Positions 44,640-56,900 of a stretch of 64,000 bases of DNA are shown here, piece by piece. This DNA is from Girardinichthys multiradiatus. Its lineage: Eukaryota > Chordata > Actinopteri > Cyprinodontiformes > Goodeidae. Where the stretch lies: positions 10,784,125 through 10,848,124 of the forward strand of contig NC_061801.1 of the NCBI RefSeq assembly GCF_021462225.1, written 5' to 3'. Position 1 is the stretch's first letter. Every line of letters starts with the position of its first letter. The translations under genes were made by a program, and so were the position numbers. The notes below the pieces were generated by a model, which saw nothing but the letters and a program-made list of their open reading frames with translations, was not told the DNA's origin and made no database searches.

Positions 44640-45720
44640 GGACTGCAAACATTTCAATACACTGATCACAATTCACTGGACAATTAAAGTGACATTGACC
44701 CTGACAACTACTTCTTCAACTCCATCAATAACAGCTGCTACTGTTACATCGAAAATCAGTATGGGTTCAGAGCTAACTGATCAAGAGCACTTCCACTAAT
44801 AGTTTCAGTAGAAGAACTAACTAAATCAATTGACCAAAAGCAGTACACAGTTGGAATAAACTTGAACGTTACAGCATCAGGGGCAATGTGTTGAACTGGG
44901 TGAAAAGATATCTTTGTGACAAGAAGCGTGGTTACTGTTCTTCATGTTTGGACATTATTTGTGGTATCCCGCAAGGGTCAGTATTGGGTCCTAAGTTTTG
45001 TTTTGTACATTAATGATTTACCTAAGGTTTCTGAACCATTGAATTGCGTGTTTGTTGATGATACAAACATTTTTGCACAGGTGATAACTTGCAATTTTTA
45101 GTACATAGGATTAATAAAGAGCTATTTTTTTTTTATCATTCTTTTTGGGTATGGCACAACTAAACCCAAATTACAAGTTCATTTTAAAAGGTGAATGAAA
45201 TACATTTTCTGGGAGTAATTATTAATGAACAAATATGCTGGAAATATCACATTAGACATGTATAAGCCAAAGTGTCAACGAGGATGGCAATACTGGATAA
45301 AGAGAAACTGGTTCTGGATAACAAATCACTTCACATTAATTACTGTTCAATTGCTCTTCCATATTTAAATAACTGTGCATGGGGCAATAAATATTAAAGT
45401 ATAATGCAACCATTAGTCACTCCGCAAAAGAAGGCAATGAGGATTATTCATGGGACTGGATATAGGGACCACACCACACACACACATAGCTTTTAGCATT
45501 TGGTAATCATTAAACAGAGCTTCTTATGGCATACTTCCTCCTTTCCGCTCTAACATTAATACCAGATTTGTGGACTTGACATCTAATACTTGTGATTGGT
45601 GTAGAATTTTTATCACTTAGGACATGAAAATTGTGCCTAAATAGAAGGGAGCTGGATGCTTCATCTCTCACCCAAGAGGCTTTTCAGAACTGAAAAAGCC
45701 TTATGTGCAAGAGGTATTGT
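44640..45720 (+). mobile_element. Degenerate LINE reverse-transcriptase fragment
   Basis: Plus-strand pieces in shifting frames: a GIPQGSVLGP-equivalent (around CCGCAAGGGTCAGTATTGGG), VLYINDLPKVSEPLN, and FVDDTNIFAQ at about 45052-45081, in the position of the Y/FADD active site but altered. Downstream pieces (LDNKSLHINYCSIALPYLN, MRIIHGTGYRDH) are the RT C-terminal region. Many stops. Confidence 0.65.
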
Positions 45721-45744
45721 GTGGTCTTCTGTTTTAGCAGTTAA

Positions 45745-46545
45745 AACAAATTGTAATTCACCCACCTGAGCAGAGGATCTCAGTAGGTCCTCCAGACTAA
45801 CCATTAGCCTTCTGGCTGCTTATCTGATTAATGTTTTCCATACACAGGCTGTTACTTTAGACCAGCACCCACATCTTGGTAGATTTGCTGTTGAGCCATA
45901 CTCTTTCCATTTCTGAATGATGGAGATGAGACATCGAAAGCCTGGGAAACTGTTTTATATCCTTATCGTGGGTTAAACTTCTGCATATCTTTATCGCTGA
46001 CGTGTTTGCTGTGTTCCTTGGTCCTCATGATTAAGTTTACTAACTAATACTTGGTTACTTCTGAATGGTCAGACATTAATGCCAGTGGCCCACCGGACTC
46101 ACTTTGTAGGGCTCTGACAGTACTCACCCTGTGCCTCCTTGCAGAGGCAGTCCAACTCCATTATGCTCTGTAAGGTCTAGGTATTACCTCATGCTACCAG
46201 TGGTGAAGGCTGGTCAAATGCAAAATTACTGAAAATTATCTGGAAAAAAAAACGAGGAGGGAAAAAAAAATGTCTGCAGCCTCCATCTGCAAAACTATTC
46301 TTGTTTTTGTGGTCATCTCATTGTTGGCCCTTTAGTGCACCTGTTGTGGATTTCATTAACACCAAAACAGCTGACACTGATTAACAACCCTTCTACTACT
46401 GAACTCACCAGGTTAATATTCCTTATGTTTAAATTATTTTATACTATGATTAAAAAGTGTTCCTTCAAGTTTTTTGAGCAGTGTACATTGAAGTTTGTGG
46501 TTGTAACATGAAAAAAATATGAGTTCAGAAGGTATAAATACTAGA
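45745..46545 (-). mobile_element. Old Tc1-like remnant (minus)
   Basis: Parallels the element at 43225-44110 (shared CTGATTAATGTTTTCC and CTTGGTAGATTTGCTGTTG regions) and ends with a TTTGTGGTTGTAACATG terminal-repeat stretch near 46490. Strongly decayed. Confidence 0.5.
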
Positions 46546-46799
46546 TAGATAATCTTCATTGACACATATTTGAGTGCAGAGTACAATATTATGTTCTGAA
46601 ATGAAATGGTCTTTAGTATTAGTATGACACATACACACAGTTCAGTTCTGCATCAGTGGAAAAATTGATCACCCGCTGGCTGAAAAAAAAGGGAGACGTC
46701 CCCACCTCGAAAAGCCAAACTGAGGTCTCAGCGCTGAGCTGGCTGCTCTGCTTGCTGCATCTCCTCCCTTACACAACCAGATAAACACTGAGCAGAGAC

Positions 46800-47690
46800 C
46801 TCATTAGTTTTCCCTTCTCTTTATTAATTTGGCAGAAACAAATCAGAACAGATACGAGACTATCCTTGATTTGGCACACAGACACAACCACACACATACA
46901 CACACATTCCCTGAAACCAGACAGTACTAACAACAGCAATACTTCATTTACTAGTGTCCTCATTAGTTTAGTCCGAGCCTTTGTGCAGGGATTCCAGGCT
47001 GTCTGATTCATAGGGACCAGACCCTTCACGGAGCGTCGTTTGACTGTTCTCCTGCAATCCAAGTGAATCCTTCCCACCAATACATTTCAGCGGTCTACAG
47101 ACACATTAATCGTTCAAACAGTACATTCTGAAAGCACCAAAGGACATCCACTCTGAGCTAAAGGCTGCTTATTCTGACTGAGTAGTGGTTCCCTTGATGA
47201 GTTAATACTCACATGTGGCACACAGTTAACAAGATCCATATTTGCTGGTCAGGATCTGGTGACAAAACCACCAGAATAACATCTTTTTTTCACGACTGGC
47301 AAGAGTGATGTCATCGGGGCAGCCAGGATCAAGCTGACCATCATTCTGCAATCATAACTATGTACAAAATACATATAATCACATTTATTTACAGAACATG
47401 TGGTGACAGGCAGAGCCGCTCAGGGCACCCACATGACTATCGTGAATACAATAACAAACACAGCACCTCCTGGTGTCATAGAGACAAAGACGGCACAGAG
47501 GAAAAAAAAACTTGGCACTTGTAGATTTCTCCCACATCAACACAAGACAGAGACAAAATAAGAGTCGGTTTTAGTGGTAAACAATGCCGCAGCTTCTCCT
47601 CCGCAGGCCGCCCTCATGAGAAACAACGTGGGAGCAGGGCATGATCTTTATCTGGCCTGCCTCTGCACCTCGTCAGATGTGATCAGAGCC
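46800..47690 (-). other. lhfpl2: lhfpl2 3' UTR (predicted)
   Basis: Repeat-poor sequence after the stop, with a CA-rich patch near 46880-46910. The boundary is set by the AATAAA on the minus strand; other signals further left cannot be excluded. Confidence 0.5.
46820..46825 (-). terminator. lhfpl2: lhfpl2 poly(A) signal
   Basis: TTTATT on the plus strand, AATAAA on the minus strand, about 870 nt after the lhfpl2 stop codon. It would give a 3' UTR of roughly 46800-47690. Confidence 0.55.
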
Positions 47691-47947
47691 TCACAGGAGG
47701 CAGATCAGGCTTTTGCCCTCCTCGATCTCCTCCTGGACCTTGTCGCTGGATGTGGCGATCTCGGCCTGAGCTGAGAACACGGCACAGATGAATGTAAGCA
47801 CTGTGCCCCCCATGGCCGTGTAGAAGGCCCAGCCCATGGAGCAGAGCCCGGCCCGATATGGGGCGGCGTCTGGGCCACAGTACAGCTGGACTTTGTCGGA
47901 ACCCCAGCCAGCAGGGTACAACATCAGACCCAGAATCAGGAACAGAC
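47691..47947 (-). CDS. lhfpl2: lhfpl2 coding exon 2 (terminal)
   Basis: Acceptor CTCACAG. Completes Gly141 and encodes [19 protein letters not shown], then the last span ([19 protein letters not shown]) and the tail to TGA at 47693-47691. Confidence 0.96.
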
Positions 47948-50900
47948 CTGTGAGAAGACAAACAGATCTGTGGTTAACTTGAGGTTTGTAATTAAATACA
48001 GCTCACACAGCAGCCCCTAGGGAGCGCTGTGGTTATTGCACAAGACAAATATAACACATTATGTCAAATTTAACTTCTGTCAGCTTTATTTATGGGCTTC
48101 AGTTTTACACAGCAAAGATAAAAATTCAAGCATAATTTACGTCTCAGATTTCCTGATCTGAGGTTTAGAAGTTTGGCAATAAAGTTGTGAACCCTAGAAG
48201 CAGCATTACATTTTAACTGTACACAGGTTATTTTAGACCTGCTGGTCATTTTCATGGCAGGTTTTGAAGCCAGCTTCGAGTTCAGGTATATATTCCTGTG
48301 AGTTGCAATAATAGAAAACAATGTATCCAGGTGAGAGTTTGCATCAAAGAAGATGCATGGGTCAAGTATTTGTTGCTAAAGTGTGTACAAACACAAAAAA
48401 AAAATTGGGTTTTTCACAATTAATGTGTTCATACATGTGGCCTTGTTATATTTACTTGCTTTTATGTCTGTTTGGTGATCTAGTTTACTAATATACCAGA
48501 GGTATCTGCAATGCGAAAATACGCAAAGAAAAAAAAAATCTTTCCAAAATATAGTTATTAGCTAGTTTTCAGGTTCTGCAAGGCTTGTAAAAATGTTAAA
48601 AATATGCTTAAAGGCTAAAGAAAGGCTGACAATATTCTTTTTCCTTTATTTTTATTTTTTTTTACGTGTATTACCTTTGCCTTGTGTCAGCCATTGGAAA
48701 TTACTTCAGCTTTTAGCTGTTCTTCTACATTAGCTTCTAGTTATATTTCCATGTGTTATTAGCGATGCATTAAATCCTAATATTCAGGGGATTACAAAGT
48801 GCCTTTGATCTGCAAGACTGCAGACAAACGTTTGTGAAAACCAAAACATTTCCTGAAGAAGTCCCATCGTCACAGCTAAAAAAGTTACAATAGGCAGGAA
48901 TGATTTCCTGATTTCTCGCCAAAAATGCCAGTGAATATAATTACAGGACAAGACTCTCGGGTATGACAGGAAAAAGCAACCCACTCTTGAATCTTCACAT
49001 ACAATTCTGTAGAAAGAAAGAGAAGAACAACAGGAAAAGGTAGTCGACCCTACCGCCCGGTGTCCTGCGTCTCAGTGGAAGCATGGTGCCACTTCCTGTT
49101 TTAACGTTACAACCTTTTTTAGGCACTTTGCTGCTAAACAGACTTTGCTTCAGCACCGCGACATGTTACAGACATGAGTACAGAATATGAATTTAATTTA
49201 AAGTCACAAGGTTTCCACGTTTCCTCTGATGGGTCAGTTGGCCGAACAAGTAGCATGCCACCAATCAAAGCTCAGGGGGAGACACTTATAGTAATGCAAT
49301 TACTGACACGGAATAAGTCGTACAGGAAATGAGGATTTCAGCTGTGATATTTTCACCCCCTCCTTCTATACCAAGTCTTATTTTGCTTCTTTAAAATAAG
49401 GAGGTAAATCTCTCTCTCTCTCTCCTCATCTTTCTTCTTCTCTTCCCACTTCCTTTGTTTCTCCTCTCTCTGCAAGCACCCAATATCACATTAAACAAGG
49501 AAATGAAAACTAGGTCATAAATTCTTTCCACATGTTGCTGCACTGCCCCAACGTTCAGGCCAGGCCTGGTGATGGATTGAAGGCATGGTTTTAATTCCCA
49601 CCCCTCCCCACACACAGACATATGCAGTCATTCCCAGCCCCCACCACCTCCTCCACCTTAAAACTGTTTTCTCTCTACCCTAATATCCCGCTGAGCTCCT
49701 CCCTCATCCAGTCTCAAAAAACCCCTTGCAATGGCTGTTGTCTGCGATACTTCCAGACTGTCAATTCTCTGCCATTAGTCTGTCTTTCCTCCTCCTCTCC
49801 AAACCCTCAATGCCCATTTTCTTATGTTCAGGGAATAAACAGTAAGCAGGTTCTCCAGTGGGAGAAGGAGAAGTTTAAAACAGCAAAAATTAGAAAAACT
49901 GGCAACAACAGGGATATGTAGAAGGGGATGTTATGAGATTCTATAGTTTTACACAAGTGTGCAGAAGATTAGACATCCATACATCCACTATACCAAATAC
50001 AAGACTACTCGATTTAGGTTTTTTCATCCCTGGTGCAAATGTATTTGCATATTTCCAGTTTTTACAACTTCAAAATAACTCACACACAAACTAGAAAACA
50101 AAAGTGTTTATATTATGAAGTGGTATTCATTTTCTTTGATGTATTTGGGCATTCAAACTTAGTAGAGTACTTAATTTCTATATTTTAATTGTTATAGTAA
50201 CCCCTAATACCGGTTAAGCTTTATTCTACACATACCAAGGATAGTGTTGGAAGCATCTTTCCACCATGTTGTGGTCAGATTTATGCCATAAATTGTAAAG
50301 GGATTAAGGGGTTAATATTTAGTACTTTCATGGGGCCTTTATGTAAATGTTGCTGGGATAATACTCCAGTATGGATTTCTAAGTATCGAAAACATTTGAT
50401 TCCCAGCTACACTAAGCTAGCAGTTTTTGGTCATGTTCCAACATTCCATTGCATAAGCATTGCAACTCTGAAATTGCTAATCAAATCTCACAACAGTCAC
50501 GCACTAGCACTATTACTCAATCTGACACTACACTACACTATTCAGATGTTCTGTTTGTGCTGATGAACATTCACTCAATGCTGCATCTCAAATTCTTGGA
50601 ACGGCTCCACCTCCTAGCAGGAATGACCTACTTTCTGATTAGCTCAGATAATAACTATTTGACCACTATTGGGCACTAACTGACTGTGTCTAGAGCAATG
50701 AATTTTCATTAAGTGATCAAGTATGGAAAAAAATAATCAAACAAGACAGTGATGTAGTGGCAAAACAAAACTGGGACAGCACTTTTATTTTGACTCCTTT
50801 AGGCAAAAATCACAGCTTCGTAACTGAAATCTGCATGTTTATATTCAGTTATTTAACATTAGGATGGCTTTATGCGTTAAGGAAATCACCTAAAACAACA

Positions 50901-53900
50901 TGTTTTGGGTGGCCAAGTTTTTCTCCTTTAATACTCATGAGCCATTATGGTTTCAACTAAGCTTTCTCACAGATTAATTGAATATTACCTTTCTTATCTG
51001 GGACTGTGAGCACAGTTTAATCATTACTGTAAAACAGGCACATCTGTGGTGTAAACACAGATATGCAGGAAATGCTATTTAAGGTCAGACGGTACTTTTT
51101 TCCTATTAGTCCAAGGTGACGTGTCTGCTTTTCTTCTTTGCATTAAGTGGGATTTCTTCTGTCAGTGATAATAACTCAATAACAGAAAAGATTCCTGTTA
51201 GAAGGTGTTTCATTCCCTTCGCTTCCAGTCTGGAGCTTAATCATGTTCCGCAGTTAAACCTGTAATAGGGTCTATGACTCTGGCTGGAGGAACAGCAGCA
51301 AACACACAGGAATCAGAGACAGTTTTACAGCTGAGTTTGTTTGCCGTCTTGTCTCTAATCCTTTTCCTGCCCCAGTTTGACGCAAGTGAGGGAGGCAGGC
51401 ATTTCAGTAAATTTAGAAATAAATTCACTTATAGGTAGTCTAACTGCTGTATAACAAGCCTATTGGGGCCCTTAAAATGTGCACTGAGTAGATGCATAGT
51501 CTAGCCGACTGACCCACAGCAGAAGTCTGCTCAAGTCATTTTGTTACTCCCAAGTCTTAAAACCACCCAAGCTTAAACCTTTGCTTTTAACAGTATGTGA
51601 GACGCGACGGCAATCAGGAAACGTGTCACAGGGGTCCGGGTGACATCAGGGGAATCTGGAGATGAGGTTAATGACGCGACCATCTCTGGCAGCTGCATAG
51701 CAATCTTCTCATCTGAGGTCAATCACTTTCCCAAACATCTGCCGTCTGGTTCCAGTTTTCTCATTACTGCGGCAACGGTACAGTTTCTGGAAATAATCAT
51801 TAGCAAAAAAACTCAGTGTGGTGGTCCCTTTAGTAGATATCAGGTGGAGTGATATCACCCGTCAGCCTTGTGGAAACCTGACGGTTAAGATTAAGACTGT
51901 GAAACGCACTAATTATTGATTGATACTGGAGGAAGAACAAATCAAAAGAAACATTTCCAGTGACACGACAGGTGGAAGGCCAGGTTCAGTTTGTCCCTCT
52001 TAGTGAAATGAGGTAACCGGAAAAATGATCAGAGTTCGGCTGCAGGGATACAAAGGAAACTCGGCCACCACATTCTGATGTTTGAAGCTCCTCTCGCCTT
52101 GTTTCCACATCCTCATCCTGTCTACAATGAGAAGGAGCAGCATGTTGTCTTACTTTCTTTAACAAATCTGTGGAGGAAGGGTTTCTCTCTACGACATGCG
52201 TTCTGTGGATGTGGTTAGTCCATGAAATGGTTTTACTTTTGAACGTGCAGATTTTCAAAAAAGACCTTCACCTAAAAATGCACTACCAATATGTAGCTTA
52301 GCAACAGAAATCTCTCAAAGCAGAAGCTGCAAATCTTTTCACTCTTTCACACTTCTTTCGTCTTAGTCATCAATATGGGCTGTAAATATTTTCTAATCTC
52401 ATCCACCAGCGAAGATTGTTTTAGTCTTCACTGAATGCTTAGTTCAAAACCTGAAGAGACAGTAAGGTAAACAGACCCAGTTATTTTTGTAGACATCAAC
52501 AAGTTAAGAGTTTATATCATGGACATGAAAGGCAAAAATTGTAAATCCCAATAACTTCAAAAACGTAAAAAAAACCCCCATAAAAACAGTGAATTTTAAA
52601 AACAAGAACTGGGCAAACAGGTTTGATGTTATTGTTGATGCTCTCTAGTCCACACATGGTAAAAATTATAAGAACAGGTTCCAACACCCACACTAATACA
52701 CTCACCGGCCACTTTATTAGGTACACCTTGCTAGTACCGGGTTCGACCCCCTTTTGCCTTCAGAACTGCCTTAATCCTTCGTGGCATAGATTCAACAAGG
52801 TACTGGAAACATTCCTCAGAGACTTCGGTCCATATTGACATGATAGCATCACACAGATGCTGCAGATATGTTGGCTGTACATCCATGATGCGAATCTCCC
52901 GTTCCACCACATCCCAAAGGTGCTCTATTGGATTGAGATCTGGTGACTGTGGAGGCCATTTGAGTCCAGTGAACTCATTGTCATGTTCAAGAAACCAGTC
53001 TGAGATGATTCGTGCTTTATGACATGGCGCGTTATCCTGCTGGAAGTAACCATCAGAATATGGGTACACTGTGGTCATAAAGGGATGGACATGGTCAGCA
53101 ACAATACTCAGGTAGGCTGTGGCGTTGACACGATGCTCAATTGGTACTAAGGGGCCCGAGTGTGCCAAGAAAATATCCCCAACACCATTACACCAACACC
53201 ACCAGCCTGAACTGTTGATACAAGGCAGGATGGATCCACGCTTTCATGTTGTTGACGCCAAATTCTGAACCTACCATCCGAATGTCTCAGCAGAAATCGA
53301 GACTCATCAGACCAGGCAACGTTTTTCCAATCTTCTATTGTCCAATTTTGGTGAACCTGTGCGAATTGTAGCCTCAGCTTTCTGTTCTTAGCTGACAGGA
53401 GTGACACCTGGTGCCACTCTTGGTGGTGGTCTTCTGCTGCTGTAGCCCATCCGCCTCCAGGTTCGACGTGTTGTGCTTTCAGAGATGCTCATTATTTAAT
53501 ACACCTTGTTCTATGCGCCAGCCCCACAGCATGATGCTACCCTCACCATGCTTGGCAGTTGGTACAGCGTTCTTTGATTTGAAAGCCTCACTTTGTCACC
53601 TTTAAACACACCCCAAATAGTTCGATCTTTGTCACGTATTTGCATAAACGTTTCAGCAGAAGGCAATTGGCTTCTTCATGTGGGCAGCTGCAAATTTCAG
53701 TCAAGATTAAAGGTGTTGGCTTTTGGAGTAGGGGCTTATTTTATGTTTGACACTTGGCCCCTGGCAATGAAAAAATGTATTCCTTGTGGATAGTGGTGCT
53801 TGTTTTCCAACAGTTCCCAGTTCATGGCAAGCTTGAGTCTTGGGGATTCCTGGGGTATTTCTGTACATCCTAAATAATTTCCTTTTATCTAAAGGGGGAC

Positions 53901-56900
53901 AGTTTAGGTCACATGAGGATAGAATTAGGTGCTTCAACCGGGCAGTACACCACCAAACCGACGAATCAGGCTCCTTGATTGGCCTTTCCAAAACACCTAC
54001 CTAAACCTTATCAAACATTTGTGGACTATTCTTAAAAGCCAAGTCCAGCAAACCAATTTAAATGAACTCTAGCAATTCAGCCAAGAAAAGATGCCAAATG
54101 TCCAGCCAGAATTATCTCAGTGTGTTGATGGTGGCACAAAGAATGAGTCAAAGTGCAACATCCTAAATCAACATTTAACCAAATATGCATGGGGGTATAT
54201 GAATGTTTTTGAGCCTGCATTTTTATTTTTGAACCTTTGTTGATTAGAGAAAATCTATAAAAGATTCAAACCTGTCCACCGAGTCTTGTCTTTAAAATCT
54301 ATTGATTTATTTATTGCCAATCATTATTGTCGTTCATTTCATCATTCCATACAAAAAAAGAATAGTTCAAATGCATCATAAAAAGTTGAAAATGTATTGT
54401 ACATAAATGAGGGAGTGTGTATAAACCTTTTAACGGAATTATAGACCTAATCTGAAAAACTAAACACACCTGTGTGAGGATGAAACAAAGTAAAAGGCTT
54501 AAATGCAACAGTTACACAAAGTTGCTTGCAAACAAGTGGCTTCCTTTCAAAACAGGCAACATTTAGTCAGTAACATAGTTAACATATCATATCATAGAGG
54601 ACATTGTCCTACTAACATACAGGGGTTGGACAATGAAACTGAAACACCTGGTTTTAGACCACAATCATTTATTAGTATGGTGTAGGGCCTCCTTTTGCGG
54701 CCAATACAGCGTCAATTCATCTTGTGAATGACATATACAAGTCCTGCACAGTGGTCAGAGGGATTTTAAGCCATTCTTCTTGCAGGATAGTGGCCAGGTC
54801 ACTACGTGATACTGGTGGAGGAAAACGTTTCCTGACTCGCTCCTCCAAAACATCCCAAAGTGGCTCAATAATATTTAGATCTGGTGACTGTGCAGGCCAT
54901 GGGAGATGTTCAACTTCACTTTCATGTTCATCAAACCAATCTTTCACCAGTCTTGCTGTGTGTATTGGTGCATTGTCATCCTGATACACGGCACCGCCTT
55001 CAGGATACAATGTTTGAACCATTGGATGCACATGGTCCTCAAGAATGGTTCGGTAGTCCTTGACAGTGACGCGCCCATCTTGCACAAATATTGGGCCAAG
55101 GGAATGCCATGATATGGCAGCCCAAACCATCACTGATCCACCCCCATGCTTCACTCTGGGCATGCAACAGTCTGGGTGGTACGCTTCTTTGGGGCTTCTC
55201 CACACCGTAACTCTCTCGGATGTGGGGAAAACAGTAAAGGTGGTCTCATCAGGGAACAATACATGTTTCACATTGTCCACAGCCCAAAATTTGCGCTCCT
55301 TGCACCATTGAAACCGATGTTTGGCATTGGCATGAGTGACCAAAGGTTTGGCTATAGCAGCCCGGCCGTGTATATTGACCCTGTGGAGCTCCCGACGGAC
55401 AGTTCTGGTGGAAACAGGAGAGTTCAGGTGCACATTTAATTCTGCCGTGATTTGGGCAGCCGTGGTTTTGTTTTTTGGATACAATCCGGGTTAGCACCCG
55501 AACATCCCTTTCAGACAGTTTCCTCTTGCGTCCACAGTTAATCCAGTTGGATGTGGTTCGTCCTTCTTGGTGGTATGCTGACATTACCCTGGATACCGTG
55601 GCTCTTGATACATCACAAAGACTTGCTGTCTTGGTGACAGATGCGCCAGCAAGACGTGCACCAACAATTTGTCCTCTTTTGAACTCTGGTATGTCACCCA
55701 TAATGTTGTGTGCATTTCAATATTTTGAGCAAAACTGTGCTCTTACCCTGCTAATTGAATCTTCACACTCTGCTCTTACTGGTGCAATGTGCAATCAATG
55801 AAGACTGGCTACCAGGCTGGTCCAATTTAGCCATGAAACCTCCCACACTAAAATGACAGGTGTTTCGGTTTCATTGTCCAACCCCTGTAGATTAAATCCT
55901 GCAAATAACTGTCATTTGAGTCAGAGGTGTTTATTGGACAAAATGGTTCTTGCATCTTTTCCTTTTATTTAGCTTTCTCTACAATGACATGAGATTTCAA
56001 AAATGCAGATACCTTGAAAACCAAATATACCATACCTTGCTAAAGTACTAATACTTTATTGACCACATTTTGTCACTTTACAACCACAAACTCCAATGTA
56101 ATTTTGGGGGGATTTCATGTGATAGACCAACACAAAGTAGTGTAGAATTGTGAAGTGAAAGGAAAGTATAATTTTCACCATTTTTCCGTTAAATTAGGTA
56201 CTATACGCTTCAGAAGTCACCAAGTTGGTAAACAGAAATCCACACCTCAGGTGTGGATTTCACGCCTCTTTTTAGAGTGGAAAGTAAAACTGGTCAAAGC
56301 CGATGGAAAAATGGATGGAACTAAATACAGGGCAGGGCAGGAAACCTGGTAGAGGCTGCAAAAAACTTGAGACTGAGGCTTAGGTGGAGCTTCCAACAGA
56401 ACAACCATCCTGAATGTCAAGCCGGTTTAGGTCAAAGCATAATTCATCTGTTAGAATAGCCCAGTCAAAGTCCAGTCCCAATTCCAATTGAGAATTTTAG
56501 GCAAGACTGCATGTGTGGGAAAAGCCGGTGACACACATGCAGAAATTGAAAGAAAACATCTATATATTGAAGGAACTGGGCAGTAACTGACATGATATTA
56601 GGATTAAAGATGTGAAAAAAGACAATTGTGACACAAAATAAGCATATTTCAATGTTAAATTTTAAAGTCCAAAGTCACCTGGAAATGACGTCAAAGGGGA
56701 AGTCGCCAGTCGTTCATTGTGTGAGCGTCAATGATAAACAGTTCAGGTAGAAGCCAAGTTACGTTAAAAACAGCGCTAATATTGTGAAACTGTGCACAGT
56801 TGGTGGTGGCAGCAATACTACGACAGCAGCTTTTAGTCTGCACTACTTTCCTGAAGAAGAAGATCAGAGCTGCCTGGACCAGAGCTGGAAAACTGAGGAG

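Larger units (their letters stand above)
41236..46799. other. scamp1-lhfpl2 convergent intergenic region
   Basis: 5.6 kb between the two poly(A) signals, almost entirely old mobile elements: plus-strand Tc1 (41455-43000), minus-strand Tc1 (43225-44110), a LINE relic (44640-45720) and another minus-strand Tc1 (45745-46545). No host gene was recognised. Confidence 0.7.

Noticed and set aside
49622..49921. 99-codon open frame in the lhfpl2 intron
   Set aside because: Low-complexity Ser/Pro-rich product, no domain and no splice context.
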